DNA from: Synergistaceae bacterium
Lineage (GTDB): Bacteria; Synergistota; Synergistia; Synergistales; Synergistaceae
DNA length: 28,551 nucleotides
Direction: 5' to 3'
Assembly: GCA_031274465.1 (NCBI GenBank)
Contig: JAISQC010000160.1
Coordinates: forward strand, 1-28,551
Under the pieces are notes generated by a model. That model searched no databases. It saw only the letters and a list, made by a program, of their open reading frames with translations, and was not told the origin of the DNA. This document shows, in pieces, positions 15,617-23,844 of the stretch. The translations under genes were made by a program, and so were the position numbers. Numbering within the stretch: the stretch's first letter is position 1; each line of letters begins with the position of its first letter.

Positions 15617-15636
15617 GCATATAAATTTTGATATGC
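15617..15636. repeat. Near-perfect AT-rich palindrome after efp
   Basis: The 20 bp at 15617-15636 form an inverted repeat (GCATAT ... ATATGC, one mismatched pair inside), starting 3 bp after the efp stop and followed by six A residues. It may form a weak hairpin between efp and the next gene or be a binding site. There is no T-tract, so I do not call a terminator. Confidence 0.45.
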
Positions 15637-15660
15637 AAAAAATCTAAGGGGGGAATGAAG

Positions 15661-16053
15661 ATGAGCGCGCGTGAGAAAATCGCTTATTTGCGTGGATTGA
15701 TCGAAGGGCAGAACCTGGCCGAGAACGCGGGCATGTCAAAATTCCACGAGGCCCTTTTGGGGACCCTCGACTCCATCGTCGATGAGCTGGACGACATCGC
15801 GGCAGACCAGGACGACTTGAGGGAGTACGTCGAAGACCTCGAGGACGAGGTCCTCTCAAGCGACGGCGACGCGTCCGGCGACCTGTCGGAGCTTTCCGGC
15901 TGCCACGAATGCGCCGCGGAAGGCGAAGACGAGGAAGAATACGAGCCAGTCACCTGCCCGGCGTGCGAAAAGGACTTCTTTTACCAGCCCGACGCCTACG
16001 ACGACGACGAGGAGCTGATCTGCCCGCACTGCGGGGAGCCTTTCAAGCAGTAA
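15661..16053 (+). CDS. Acidic CD1247-like protein with C-terminal zinc ribbon
   Basis: The predicted protein has 130 residues and is strongly acidic. Residues 1-60 (REKIAYLRGLIEGQNLAEN ... LDSIVDELDDIAADQDDLREYVEDLEDEV) form a helical, probably coiled-coil segment resembling the CD1247 N-terminal domain family found next to asp23-like genes in clostridia. The C-terminal part is a two-knuckle zinc ribbon with VTCPACEKDFFY and LICPHCGEPF (CxxC ... CxxC); another Cys pair, CHEC, lies in the middle. The function is unknown. The ATG at 15661 is preferred because the GGGGGG run ends 7 nt before it; upstream in-frame ATGs at 15628 and 15655 lack a well-placed site. It lies between efp and an Asp23 protein, so a link to translation or the envelope is possible but unproven. 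Confidence 0.8.
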   Translation: MSAREKIAYLRGLIEGQNLAENAGMSKFHEALLGTLDSIVDELDDIAADQDDLREYVEDLEDEVLSSDGDASGDLSELSGCHECAAEGEDEEEYEPVTCPACEKDFFYQPDAYDDDEELICPHCGEPFKQ

Positions 16054-16109
16054 GGCGGAGTTCTTTGCCAATAGGCCAGACAGCTCTCAAGCGCGTGGAG
16101 ATGGACCAT

Positions 16110-16131
16110 CGGCCGGCGACAGGCCGGTTTT
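16110..16131 (+). terminator. Possible weak terminator after the CD1247-like gene
   Basis: A 5-bp GC stem (CGGCC, 16110-16114; GGCCG, 16122-16126) with a 7-nt loop is followed by GTTTT. It sits in the 102-bp gap before the Asp23 gene, otherwise the largest gap in this block. The stem is short and the T-tract only four long, so partial read-through into the downstream genes is likely. Confidence 0.38.
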
Positions 16132-16155
16132 AAAAACCAAAGGGGGGATAGCAGC

Positions 16156-16626
16156 ATGGATAAGGACGACCAGACCCAAAACTCTTCGTTCGAGCAGGAG
16201 GGCATAGAATCGTCTACTGTGGATCAGACCGGCCTCGAGGGCAAGATAAGAATTTCCGAGGAGGTAATATCCCAGCTTGCGATAAAAGCCCTGCTGTCAG
16301 TCGACGGAATTCAGCCGGCAAACCCGGGGCTAATGGCGAATCTGAGGATGGGGCGCAAGGCGGCGAACGGGGTGCGGATATCCATTTCCGACGGGGACGT
16401 CCCCGAAATACAGGTGGACACTTACGTCTCGATCAAATACAGCCTGAGGATACCGGATGTCTGCTGGGACGTTCAGGAGGCGGTCAAAGACCAGATCGAG
16501 CGTTACACGGGCTATTCCGTCAAATCGGTGAATGTGTACGTCCAGGGGATAACCTTCGCCGAAAAGCAGGCAGAAGACGACGACGGCAACGCGCCCGAGG
16601 CCGCGTCTTCCGGGGATGCGCTCTAA
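16156..16626 (+). CDS. Asp23/Gls24-family envelope stress protein
   Basis: The protein has 156 residues. The core (about 24-135) is a clear Asp23/Gls24 (DUF322) domain: GKIRISEEVISQLAIKALLSVDGI, VDTYVSIKYSLRIPDVCWDVQEAVKDQIERYTGYSVKSVNVYVQGI. The N-terminal 20 residues and C-terminal 20 residues are polar, acidic and probably disordered. Family members associate with the membrane through a small membrane partner and respond to cell-envelope stress in Firmicutes. The next gene encodes a small membrane protein that could be such an anchor. The gene is located upstream of nusB and xseA, as in many Firmicutes. GGGGGG lies 8 nt before the ATG. Confidence 0.92.
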   Translation: MDKDDQTQNSSFEQEGIESSTVDQTGLEGKIRISEEVISQLAIKALLSVDGIQPANPGLMANLRMGRKAANGVRISISDGDVPEIQVDTYVSIKYSLRIPDVCWDVQEAVKDQIERYTGYSVKSVNVYVQGITFAEKQAEDDDGNAPEAASSGDAL

Positions 16627-16667
16627 GACGCCGATATTGACGCATTCCGCCCATTGGGGGTAGCGAG

Positions 16668-17150
16668 ATGCTTTTTCTATGGACGATAACAAAACGCGGC
16701 AAGATATGGATCGACGGGGACGCGTTCCGCCAGATCGTGGCAAAACGCCTGCCTCCCGAGTTTTACTGCCAGGAGGTTTCTTTCGTCGGCGACCAGAACC
16801 TCCTCAACATTTACATAACCCTGCCGGAGCAGGATGACCCGCAAAAACGGCTCGCGTTGATGGACAAGTTCGAGGGGTTCTTCAAGCCGACTGGAATCGC
16901 GGTGCATATCCACTGGACCCGCAGGCCTCCGGACGAATATCCCGGGGCGCTCCCAATATGGAAAAAGCCGCTCTCATGGGCGGCGGCGGCCGGGGGGATC
17001 GCAGGGCTGGCCCACTTGGGAATCAAGGGGCTGGCATGGCTGTTGGGTTCAGCCATCTTAGGCTATGTAATCTCTTGGATAATTCTGTCAGAGGATGGCA
17101 ATAAGCTGATTTCAAGATTTGTAAACGACATAAAAGACTTCAGGAGATGA
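16668..17150 (+). CDS. Small membrane protein, unknown family, next to Asp23
   Basis: The protein has 160 residues and I do not recognise the family. Residues 1-95 are soluble and mixed alpha/beta (GKIWIDGDAFRQIVAKRLPPEFYCQEVSFVGDQNLLNIYITLPEQDDPQKRL). Two hydrophobic segments follow (about 102-120, rich in Ala/Gly, and about 123-143), then a short charged tail (DGNKLISRFVNDIKDFRR). In Firmicutes the Asp23 protein is anchored by the membrane protein AmaP; this gene is in the equivalent place but does not show an obvious AmaP sequence. GGGGG lies 7 nt before the ATG. The stop lies 4 bp before the nusB start, so the genes are probably translationally coupled. Confidence 0.8.
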   Translation: MLFLWTITKRGKIWIDGDAFRQIVAKRLPPEFYCQEVSFVGDQNLLNIYITLPEQDDPQKRLALMDKFEGFFKPTGIAVHIHWTRRPPDEYPGALPIWKKPLSWAAAAGGIAGLAHLGIKGLAWLLGSAILGYVISWIILSEDGNKLISRFVNDIKDFRR

Positions 17151-17154
17151 TTCC

Positions 17155-17634
17155 TTGGGCAGGGCGACCGTGCCGCAACGAAGGCGCAGGGCGAGGGAAA
17201 TCGCCCTGCAGTTGATGTATGAGCTTGACCTTCGCCCCAACCTCACGCTGGGAGAGGCGATGGAGATGTTCCCATGGGAGGGCGAAGGCGAGGATGTGGT
17301 CCAGTACGCGAAATTCCTGGTCAACGCCTCCTCCAGGCACGCGGAAACGGTAGACGACATACTGAGGGAGCGCATCGTCGGGTGGCGCACGGAGCGAATG
17401 GTCGCCGTCGACAGGGCTTCGATAAGGCTCGCCCTGACCGAGGGCCTCATAGAGCGGAAAGTCCCCATAGCGGTGGCCATATCGGAAGCGGTCGAGCTGA
17501 CAAAAATGTTTGGCACCTCCGAGTCGAGCCGTTTCGTAAACGGGGTCTTGGGCAGGATAGTCCGATCGGCCGACTTTTGCGGTGAGGACGGCGCGGGAGC
17601 GGAAGAAGCTTCGGAAAAGCTCGAAGCGCAATGA
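17155..17634 (+). CDS. nusB: Transcription antitermination factor NusB
   Basis: NusB is an all-helical RNA-binding protein that joins NusE/S10 on boxA RNA in rRNA antitermination (159 residues). Family marks are RRRRAREIALQLMYELDL at the N-terminus, RMVAVDRASIRLALTEGL, and the C-terminal VAISEAVELTKMFGTSESSRFVNGVLGRI. The start is TTG at 17155, with AGGAG 8 nt upstream lying over the end of the preceding gene; a GTG at 17170 would remove part of the basic N-terminus. Its stop overlaps the xseA start by 4 bp (ATGA). Confidence 0.96.
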   Translation: MGRATVPQRRRRAREIALQLMYELDLRPNLTLGEAMEMFPWEGEGEDVVQYAKFLVNASSRHAETVDDILRERIVGWRTERMVAVDRASIRLALTEGLIERKVPIAVAISEAVELTKMFGTSESSRFVNGVLGRIVRSADFCGEDGAGAEEASEKLEAQ

Positions 17635-18863
17635 GCGAGGGCATTCGCGCCGCTTCGAAAATACAGACCGTGGACGAACTGTCGAACTCCATAAGGGGCG
17701 TCATAACCAGCTCGCCCGTTTTGCGCAACGTCTCGGTTCGGGGGGAGATACAGAATTTCAAACGCCACGGCAGCGGGCACGTGTATTTCACCCTAGCGGG
17801 CAGGGAGTCCAAAATCTCCGCCGTGCTCTTCAGGTCTCACGCGTCGGGCATTTTGGCGTGGCCGGAGGAGGGCGACGAGGCTCTCGTGACGGGCAGCGTG
17901 GATGTCTATCCAAAGGCCGGGGCGTACCAGCTGTACGCGGCTCGGGTATTGCCGATAGGCCTCGGGGCGCAGCGCAGGGCGCGCGACGAGCTGCGCGCGG
18001 CGCTCGACAAGGAGGGGCTCTTCGACGCGAGGCACAAGCGCCCTCTCCCGAAATACCCCGCCAAGGTGGCAGTCATCACGAGCCCAACCGGAGCGGCTAT
18101 CAGGGATATATTGGAAGTTTCGTCAAAAAGGGCCCCTTTCATCGACATAGTGATCATCCCAGCCACAGTGCAGGGAATCGACGCGCCTATTCAGGTAGTG
18201 TCCGCCTTGGCGTCGGCTGGCGCCATTTCAGGCGTCGATTGCGTGATAGTCGCGCGCGGCGGCGGAGCGAAAGACGACCTCTCCCCCTTCGACGACGAAC
18301 GGCTGGTCCGCGCGGTGCGCAACTGCCCGCTGCCGGTCGTCACAGGGGTAGGCCATCAGATCGACAGCTCGCTCGCGGATCTGGCCGCCGACGCGGCCCT
18401 GCCGACGCCGTCGGCGGCAGCAGAAAAAGTTTTCCCCGACTCGGGCGATTTGCTGCGCTCGCTGGAAGGCTGCCTTGACATGCTGCGCTCGCACGCGGCG
18501 AGGCGCTTCGAGCAGTCCGGCTCGGCCCTCGACCGGAAAAGGGACAGGCTTTTTGCCGCGGCTGGCCGCGCGGTGTCCGATAAGGCCAAATTCATCGACG
18601 GCGCCGAACGCGAAATAGCGCGGGCCATCACCGGGATAATCGAAAAAAACGAGGCCGCCGTCTCACGCTCCGCGATGGCCCTTGACGCGCTCTCCCCCCT
18701 TGCGGTGCTCGCCAGAGGCTATTCGATCTGCCGCGACGAGCTCGGGCAAGTCTTAAAAAGCGCGAACACGCTAGAACCCGGAAGCCGGATATCGATACGC
18801 TTCCACGAAGGGACAGCCGAGGCCGATATCGTGTCCGCTTCTCCGCGCGGCTCTTCTTTTTAG
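17631..18863 (+). CDS. xseA: Exodeoxyribonuclease VII large subunit
   Basis: XseA is the catalytic subunit of the single-strand-specific exonuclease VII (410 residues). An N-terminal OB domain (about 10-105: SVRGEIQNFKRHGSGHVYFTLAGRESKISAVLFRS) precedes the catalytic core, with VITSPTGAAIRDILEV, VDCVIVARGGGAKDDLSPFDDERLVRAV, PVVTGVGHQIDSSLADLAADAALPTPSAAAE. Helices and a C-terminal strand segment (LAVLARGYSICRDE) follow. Translation is coupled to nusB by an ATGA overlap. The small subunit xseB, usually the next gene, is not here; instead a convergent sensor kinase begins and the two stop codons overlap by 4 bp. Confidence 0.97.
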   Translation: MSEGIRAASKIQTVDELSNSIRGVITSSPVLRNVSVRGEIQNFKRHGSGHVYFTLAGRESKISAVLFRSHASGILAWPEEGDEALVTGSVDVYPKAGAYQLYAARVLPIGLGAQRRARDELRAALDKEGLFDARHKRPLPKYPAKVAVITSPTGAAIRDILEVSSKRAPFIDIVIIPATVQGIDAPIQVVSALASAGAISGVDCVIVARGGGAKDDLSPFDDERLVRAVRNCPLPVVTGVGHQIDSSLADLAADAALPTPSAAAEKVFPDSGDLLRSLEGCLDMLRSHAARRFEQSGSALDRKRDRLFAAAGRAVSDKAKFIDGAEREIARAITGIIEKNEAAVSRSAMALDALSPLAVLARGYSICRDELGQVLKSANTLEPGSRISIRFHEGTAEADIVSASPRGSSF

Positions 18864-21800
18864 TCAGACTGGCGGTTCCCGATGAAACGGTAAGTCGTCT
18901 CTATGAGCTTTTGAACGTCCAGAGGCTTTGCGAGGTGGGCGTTCATCCCATTGCGCATCGCGTTGTCTATGTCGTCTTTGAAAGCGTTTGCCGTGAGAGC
19001 CACGATCGGCACGGTCTTGGCGTCCGGCCTGTCCATCGCCCTGATGCGATTTGACGCTTCGTATCCATCCATCTTAGGCATCTGGACATCCATGTAAATT
19101 ATGTCGTACGAGTTCGGGGGAGAGGATTCGAACATCCGGACTGCCGATTCCCCGTCATCCGCCTCGTCGATGTCGATCCCGGTGAACTCCAGAAGGTCCG
19201 CCGCTATCAACCTGTTGATTTCGACGTCATCGACCAGAAGCGCGCGCTTGCCTGCGAATTTGCCCGTCCCGTCGATTGCCAGGTCTTCCTCGACATCCGA
19301 TGGCGCGGTCTCGGCCACCCACAGGGAAAATCTGAACACGCTTCCCTCCCCCACCTTGCTTTCTACCGTTATGTCGCCGCCGAGCATCCGAACTATGCTC
19401 CTGCTTATGGCAAGGCCGAGGCCTGTTCCCCCATAGCGCTTCGCCACCCCGGCGCCTCCCTGCTCGAAAGGCTGAAAGAGGTTCTTCATGGCTTCGTCCG
19501 ATATCCCTATGCCGCTGTCCTTCACGGAAAATTCGAGGAGCATCTTGCCGTCTCTCCGATCCAGCTCCTTTATGTCAAAATTTATCCTGCCCAGATCCGG
19601 GGTGAATTTGACGGAGTTCCCGAGAAGGTTTATCAGCACCTGCCTGAGGCGGAGCGAATCGGTATTGACGGAAGCGGGTTCCTGCACGCCTATCGAGATG
19701 TCGAATTGAATGTTTTTCTCAGCGCACCTGGGTTTGATTATGGACGCGACAGTATTTGCCAGCTTATGGACATCGACCGGCTCGCAGGATAGCTCGATCT
19801 TTCCGGCGTCTATCTTCGACAGGTCGAGAATGTCGTTTAAGAGGCCCAGCAGATGCTGGGAGGAATCTTCTATCTGGCGCACGTTCGAAAGTATTTCCGG
19901 GCCCGCGTTGCCTTCGTCCGTAAGTTTTCTCTTTACGATGTTCGTCATGCCGATTATCGCGTTCATTGGGGTCCGTATTTCATGGCTCATTCTGGCCAGA
20001 AACTCGCCTTTGTATTCGTTTGCCCTGTTAGCGTCGTTTACGGCCTGCTCCAGCTCTATCTGAGTCTCCCTGAGCTGTTTCTGCTCAAGCGCCATCTCCG
20101 TCACGTCGTCGGTTTCTATGATATAGCCCGTCCTGTTCCCCGCTTTGTCGTAAAGATACGAGGCCTTGCCCTTTACGTAGGAGCCCTCTTCGGGCAGGAA
20201 CATGACTTCGGCTTCGCGCCCCTCATGAAGGGCGGTTATGGGGCAATATTTCGAGCCGACCGGATATATGCTTATCTGGCTGTAGGGAATCCCTATCGAC
20301 TCCCGAAGCGTCCTGTTGACCAGAAGGAGCCCGTCTTCGTTGACATATATGATCTTGCCTTCCAAATCCGTGATCACAAGGGGCCCGTTCACGCTCGCGA
20401 CGAGGCTGTCGGCCATTTCGTCGAAAGAATCCGCCAGAGTGCCGAGCTCGTCCTTCGTCGTCGAATTGAAGCGAAAATGGCGCTCCCCCGAGCGGAAGCG
20501 GGATATGCCGTTTATGAAATTAGTTATGCTGCGCGTGAAAGCCGACGCCATCCATATGGCGATGAAGACTACCACCACAACCATCAGGCCGGCGGAAATC
20601 GCGAGCTCCGTCGTGGTGTCCAGCAAATTATCGGCGATCAAGTCTTGGGTGTCGGCGGCCGCCATATTCAAAGACTCGTTTGCGTCACTGACCAAGCCAT
20701 CCAGCACCTGCTCCATTTCGAGCGCCGGGCGCTGGAACTCGTCGAGCCCCGCCCCTATGGCTACAAACGCGAAGCCTCGCTTGGACGCCCCGTACTGCCC
20801 CGTATAGTAGGGTATCGCGGCGGCGGTGGTCAGTTTGGTCAGCCCGCTCCAGAGGATGGTGAACGAGCCTGACCCCCCTTCCGAAGTCAGGTCGAACCAG
20901 CCGGTGCACTGAGGGGCATTGTTCAGGTACCGCCCGTCGAGGCCGACCAGCCCGGCTTTGGTAAGCTCTGCCGCGGGCTTTTTTTCGCGGGACTGGTTGA
21001 AAAATTCAGGCTGGTCTTTTATAAAATCGACGTAGCTCTTGCCGCTCGCCCGCCACGCGTCGTATATGCTCTGCTCCAGCCACGGGACCTGCGGGTCGCC
21101 TGTGTCGGGGTCGTACCCGACTATCGAGTGATGGCGGGGGTGGACTATGCTGCGGCACTTGTAGTCCCAGATGAAAGCGTAGTTGCCGTCGTAAGCGCTC
21201 GGTATTTCCGTATACCGCTCGCCGGTCGGCATGATGTGGGACGTGAATTCCATTATATGGTCGTGGTCGAGGGCCAGCGTGACGTAACCGATGACCTCCC
21301 CGCCAGCCAAGACGGGGGAAGCCCAGCGCACTATGCCCTTGAAGCGCTTGCCGAGGGGGTTTTCCGCCCCGGCGTACGCTTCTTCGGCGGGCTCGAACTC
21401 GATTCCGGCCTTTTCGGCGTTCTCCGGGGTGAGCATGCCTATGTAGCGCGACCCGACGTACGCCCCTATCACGTCGGAGACGTATATCTCCCCGGGCTTC
21501 AGCTTGCGCAGCTCTTGGAAATAAGTCTCGGCGCGCACGTACGTGTTCCGCCTGTCCGACACGTCCTTGAGCGCCCCGTCCATCTGCTGGGACGTGGTGA
21601 CTTTGATCCGCTCGTTCCCGTCCAGATCGACGAAGGTGATTTCGAGGTACAAGGGCCTGCTTTCGTATTCGAAGGAGTCCGGCGGGCGATAGCGAAAGGC
21701 AGCGTCATTCTCGCTGTTGGTGGAATTTATCATGGCATGGGATGGAGGCGGGCTTTCCGGCACCCACGACTTGCCGTCGGGAGCGAGCTTCCACTTCCCC

Positions 21801-22249
21801 TCTTTTATCAGCAGGCCGCGCCTGTTCTCGGCGAAAGCGCGATACCCCTCCTCTGATGGGACCATCTTCGAAACCTCTAAGACGTCCCTGTCGCGGGCAT
21901 ACAGAAAATCCGCGATCAGTCGGGCGGTATCCGTGGTCATGCGCTCGATGTCCTCCGTGGCCTGATCGTTCAGCGCGCTCACGGACCTTTTCACGGCTAT
22001 GCCGCCCATGCTCTTCAGCGCCTCGTTCGCTTTGGCGGTCAGCTCGCCGGACCGAAGGAGCATTTCGCCGCCGAGAAACCACGACTGCCTCCACGCCATG
22101 AATGCCAGCAGGATTAGAGGGATTACTTTTATAACGACAAAAATGGTTATCAGCTTCGCCCTCATCCCAAACCCAAGCCTGTCAAACGCGCTTTCGACCG
22201 AAAAACGCATCCGGGACAATATTTTTTTCTTTTTTTCAGGAAAATCCAC
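18860..22249 (-). CDS. Giant hybrid sensor histidine kinase (extracytoplasmic sensor-HAMP-PAS-HisKA-HATPase-REC)
   Basis: This membrane kinase has 1129 residues. A basic cytoplasmic N-terminus precedes TM1 (about 32-52). The extracytoplasmic sensor (about 53-548) is very large, with Cache-like segments (YLEITFVDLDGNERIKV; GIVRWASPVLAGGEVIGYVTLALD; NYAFIWDYKCRSIVHPRH). TM2 is about 550-570, HAMP about 571-620 and PAS about 618-720. HisKA has H756 in RMSHEIRTPMNAIIGM. The HATPase has NLLGNSVKFT (874-883), DSGIGIS (911-917) and GGTGLGLAI (940-948). The receiver has D1007/D1008, D1054 in IIYMDVQMPKMDG and K1108. There is no HPt domain, and no response-regulator gene is adjacent, so this is an orphan needing an external phosphotransferase. 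The GTG start follows GAGGTGG. It is separated from nfnB by a hairpin terminator and overlaps xseA tail to tail. Confidence 0.95.
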   Translation of the reverse strand: MDFPEKKKKILSRMRFSVESAFDRLGFGMRAKLITIFVVIKVIPLILLAFMAWRQSWFLGGEMLLRSGELTAKANEALKSMGGIAVKRSVSALNDQATEDIERMTTDTARLIADFLYARDRDVLEVSKMVPSEEGYRAFAENRRGLLIKEGKWKLAPDGKSWVPESPPPSHAMINSTNSENDAAFRYRPPDSFEYESRPLYLEITFVDLDGNERIKVTTSQQMDGALKDVSDRRNTYVRAETYFQELRKLKPGEIYVSDVIGAYVGSRYIGMLTPENAEKAGIEFEPAEEAYAGAENPLGKRFKGIVRWASPVLAGGEVIGYVTLALDHDHIMEFTSHIMPTGERYTEIPSAYDGNYAFIWDYKCRSIVHPRHHSIVGYDPDTGDPQVPWLEQSIYDAWRASGKSYVDFIKDQPEFFNQSREKKPAAELTKAGLVGLDGRYLNNAPQCTGWFDLTSEGGSGSFTILWSGLTKLTTAAAIPYYTGQYGASKRGFAFVAIGAGLDEFQRPALEMEQVLDGLVSDANESLNMAAADTQDLIADNLLDTTTELAISAGLMVVVVVFIAIWMASAFTRSITNFINGISRFRSGERHFRFNSTTKDELGTLADSFDEMADSLVASVNGPLVITDLEGKIIYVNEDGLLLVNRTLRESIGIPYSQISIYPVGSKYCPITALHEGREAEVMFLPEEGSYVKGKASYLYDKAGNRTGYIIETDDVTEMALEQKQLRETQIELEQAVNDANRANEYKGEFLARMSHEIRTPMNAIIGMTNIVKRKLTDEGNAGPEILSNVRQIEDSSQHLLGLLNDILDLSKIDAGKIELSCEPVDVHKLANTVASIIKPRCAEKNIQFDISIGVQEPASVNTDSLRLRQVLINLLGNSVKFTPDLGRINFDIKELDRRDGKMLLEFSVKDSGIGISDEAMKNLFQPFEQGGAGVAKRYGGTGLGLAISRSIVRMLGGDITVESKVGEGSVFRFSLWVAETAPSDVEEDLAIDGTGKFAGKRALLVDDVEINRLIAADLLEFTGIDIDEADDGESAVRMFESSPPNSYDIIYMDVQMPKMDGYEASNRIRAMDRPDAKTVPIVALTANAFKDDIDNAMRNGMNAHLAKPLDVQKLIETTYRFIGNRQSD

Positions 22250-22291
22250 TTAGCCACCTCTAATGAAGTTCTATTATTATGTTATGTAATC

Positions 22292-22320
22292 ATTATAATA
22301 TTATTTTCATTAAAAAAAAA
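22292..22320 (-). promoter_or_regulatory. Candidate promoter of the giant sensor kinase
   Basis: On the minus strand TATAAT (22297..22292) stands about 43 nt upstream of the GTG start, inside a very AT-rich stretch that includes a nine-base T run. The sequence 17 bp upstream is only T-rich (TTTTTT), so the -35 match is weak. An A/T-rich UP-like element could compensate. Confidence 0.4.
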
Positions 22321-22337
22321 CTGCATTGGACGATGAC

Positions 22338-22403
22338 AAAAAAACCCAAAAAACCATTTCAGCGACGGCACCCGAGGGCAAATCGCCCGGCGGATGCCGT
22401 CGC
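22338..22403 (-). terminator. Long-hairpin terminator after nfnB
   Basis: On the minus strand a perfect 9-bp stem (GCGACGGCA, 22403..22395; TGCCGTCGC, 22370..22362) encloses an inner GGGC/GCCC hairpin. Two T-runs follow (six at 22353..22348, seven at 22344..22338). The first T-run starts 8 nt after the stem, so efficiency may be below a canonical terminator, but the place, 44 nt beyond the nfnB stop, fits. Confidence 0.62.
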
Positions 22404-22446
22404 CGATTTCGTTCAAATGGGTTTTAGCATGGGCGGCCCTGCCCGC

Positions 22447-23844
22447 CTATTTCCGCGACCTCACATATTCGTCGATTGCCCGGGCCGCGTCTTTGCCAGC
22501 GCCCATGGCCAGAATGACCGTCGCGGCGCCGGTGACGATGTCTCCCCCCGCGAAAACCCCGGGGACCGACGTGGCGCCGGTTTTTGGGTCCGCGTCGATG
22601 TAGCCCCATTTGTTCAGTTTGAGCTCGGGATAAGTCGAAAGCAAAACCCTGTTGGCCCCCTGCCCTATGGCCTCTATCGCCGTGTCCGCCTCGACGAAGA
22701 ATTCGCTCCCCTCGACCGGGGCGGGCCTGCGCCTCCCGGAGGCGTCCGGCTCGCCAAGCTCCATCCTGACGCAATCGACCCCGCCGAGCTTGCCCGTCCC
22801 GTCGTCTTTGTATCTCGTCGGGTTCGAGAGCCAGCGGAATTCTATGCCTTCTTCCACAGCGTGGTGGTACTCCTCTATCCTGGCCGGAAGCTCTTCCAAA
22901 GACCTGCGGTAGACTATGGTGACCGATTCGGCGCCCAGCCGCTTCGCGGAGCGGGCCGCGTCCATGGCCACGTTGCCGCCGCCTATCACCACGACCTTCT
23001 TGGATTTCTTGGCGGGCGTGTCGTATTCGGGGAACTCGTACCCGTGCATCAGGTTTATCCGCGTCAGGTACTCGCTCGCTGAATAGACGCCGTTCAGAGT
23101 CGTGCCGGGGATGCCTTGGAAATGCGGCGCCCCAGCGCCCACCCCTATGAAGCAGGCGTCGAAGCGCTCGCCTATCTCCTGCATGGTTATCGTGCGGCCC
23201 ACGACCACGTTGGCCTCGAATTTGACGCCAAGGCATGTTATCGCCTCTATCTCACGCCCGACTATCGATTTCGGGAGCCTGAACTCGGGGATGCCGTACA
23301 TCAGCACCCCTCCCGGGGCGTGCAGGGCCTCGTACATCGTCACCTCGTACCCCATCTTGACCAGGTCCCCAGAGACGGTAAGGCTCGCCGGCCCGGCGCC
23401 CACGACGGCAACGCGCCCTATTTTCTCGTCCGGCACGTCGCACACCAAGGTGTCGGGCTGGGAATAGTTCCAGTCGGCAGCCAGCCGTTCCAGCTTGCCT
23501 ATCGCGACCGGCTCGAAGCCCTTTGCCCGGCCAAGCCTGCAAACGCCCTCGCACTGCGTCTCCTGAGGGCAGACCCTGCCGCAGACGGCGGGGAGGTTCG
23601 TGTACTGCGCCAATACCTGGACCGATTTTTTCATATCCCCATTCTTTATCGCGAGCACGAAGCCGGGGATGTCTATGGCAACAGGGCACCCAGCAACGCA
23701 GGGGGCGTCTTTGCATTGAAGGCATCTTGCCGCCTCAGCCATGCCTTCCTCGAGCGTGTACCCAAGGCAGACTTCCTTGAAATTTTTGACCCTCTCGCCG
23801 GGGTCTTGCTCGGATATGGGGGTTTTCGCCTTGCTCACAGCCAT
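22447..23844 (-). CDS. nfnB: NADH-dependent ferredoxin:NADP+ oxidoreductase, large subunit NfnB (GltD/sulfide dehydrogenase-like)
   Basis: This is the large flavoprotein subunit of the bifurcating transhydrogenase (465 residues). The N-terminal double [4Fe-4S] domain has C41, C44, C49 and C53 in CLQCKDAPCVAGC, and CGRVCPQETQCEGVC (88-102). An FAD-binding GxGxxG (VAVVGAGPASL, 146-156), an NADPH-binding VVVIGGGNVAMDAARSA (284-300), and the C-terminal FAGGDIVTGAATVILAMGAGKDAARAI follow. Similar proteins are often annotated as glutamate synthase small subunit GltA/GltD. Here the neighbouring nfnA, overlapping by 10 bp, makes the Nfn assignment much more likely, since no glutamate synthase large subunit is present. 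The enzyme couples reduced ferredoxin plus NADH oxidation to NADP+ reduction, or the reverse. Confidence 0.92.
   Translation of the reverse strand: MAVSKAKTPISEQDPGERVKNFKEVCLGYTLEEGMAEAARCLQCKDAPCVAGCPVAIDIPGFVLAIKNGDMKKSVQVLAQYTNLPAVCGRVCPQETQCEGVCRLGRAKGFEPVAIGKLERLAADWNYSQPDTLVCDVPDEKIGRVAVVGAGPASLTVSGDLVKMGYEVTMYEALHAPGGVLMYGIPEFRLPKSIVGREIEAITCLGVKFEANVVVGRTITMQEIGERFDACFIGVGAGAPHFQGIPGTTLNGVYSASEYLTRINLMHGYEFPEYDTPAKKSKKVVVIGGGNVAMDAARSAKRLGAESVTIVYRRSLEELPARIEEYHHAVEEGIEFRWLSNPTRYKDDGTGKLGGVDCVRMELGEPDASGRRRPAPVEGSEFFVEADTAIEAIGQGANRVLLSTYPELKLNKWGYIDADPKTGATSVPGVFAGGDIVTGAATVILAMGAGKDAARAIDEYVRSRK

Noticed and set aside
19853..20872. 339-residue open frame antisense to the giant sensor kinase
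   Set aside because: Entirely within a well-supported kinase gene; no recognisable motif; typical GC-rich antisense frame.
22447..23844. Glutamate synthase small subunit (GltD) as identity of this gene
   Set aside because: Sequence families overlap, but the partner gene encodes an NfnA with the Asp-Cys3 [2Fe-2S] site, and no glutamate synthase large subunit is nearby.
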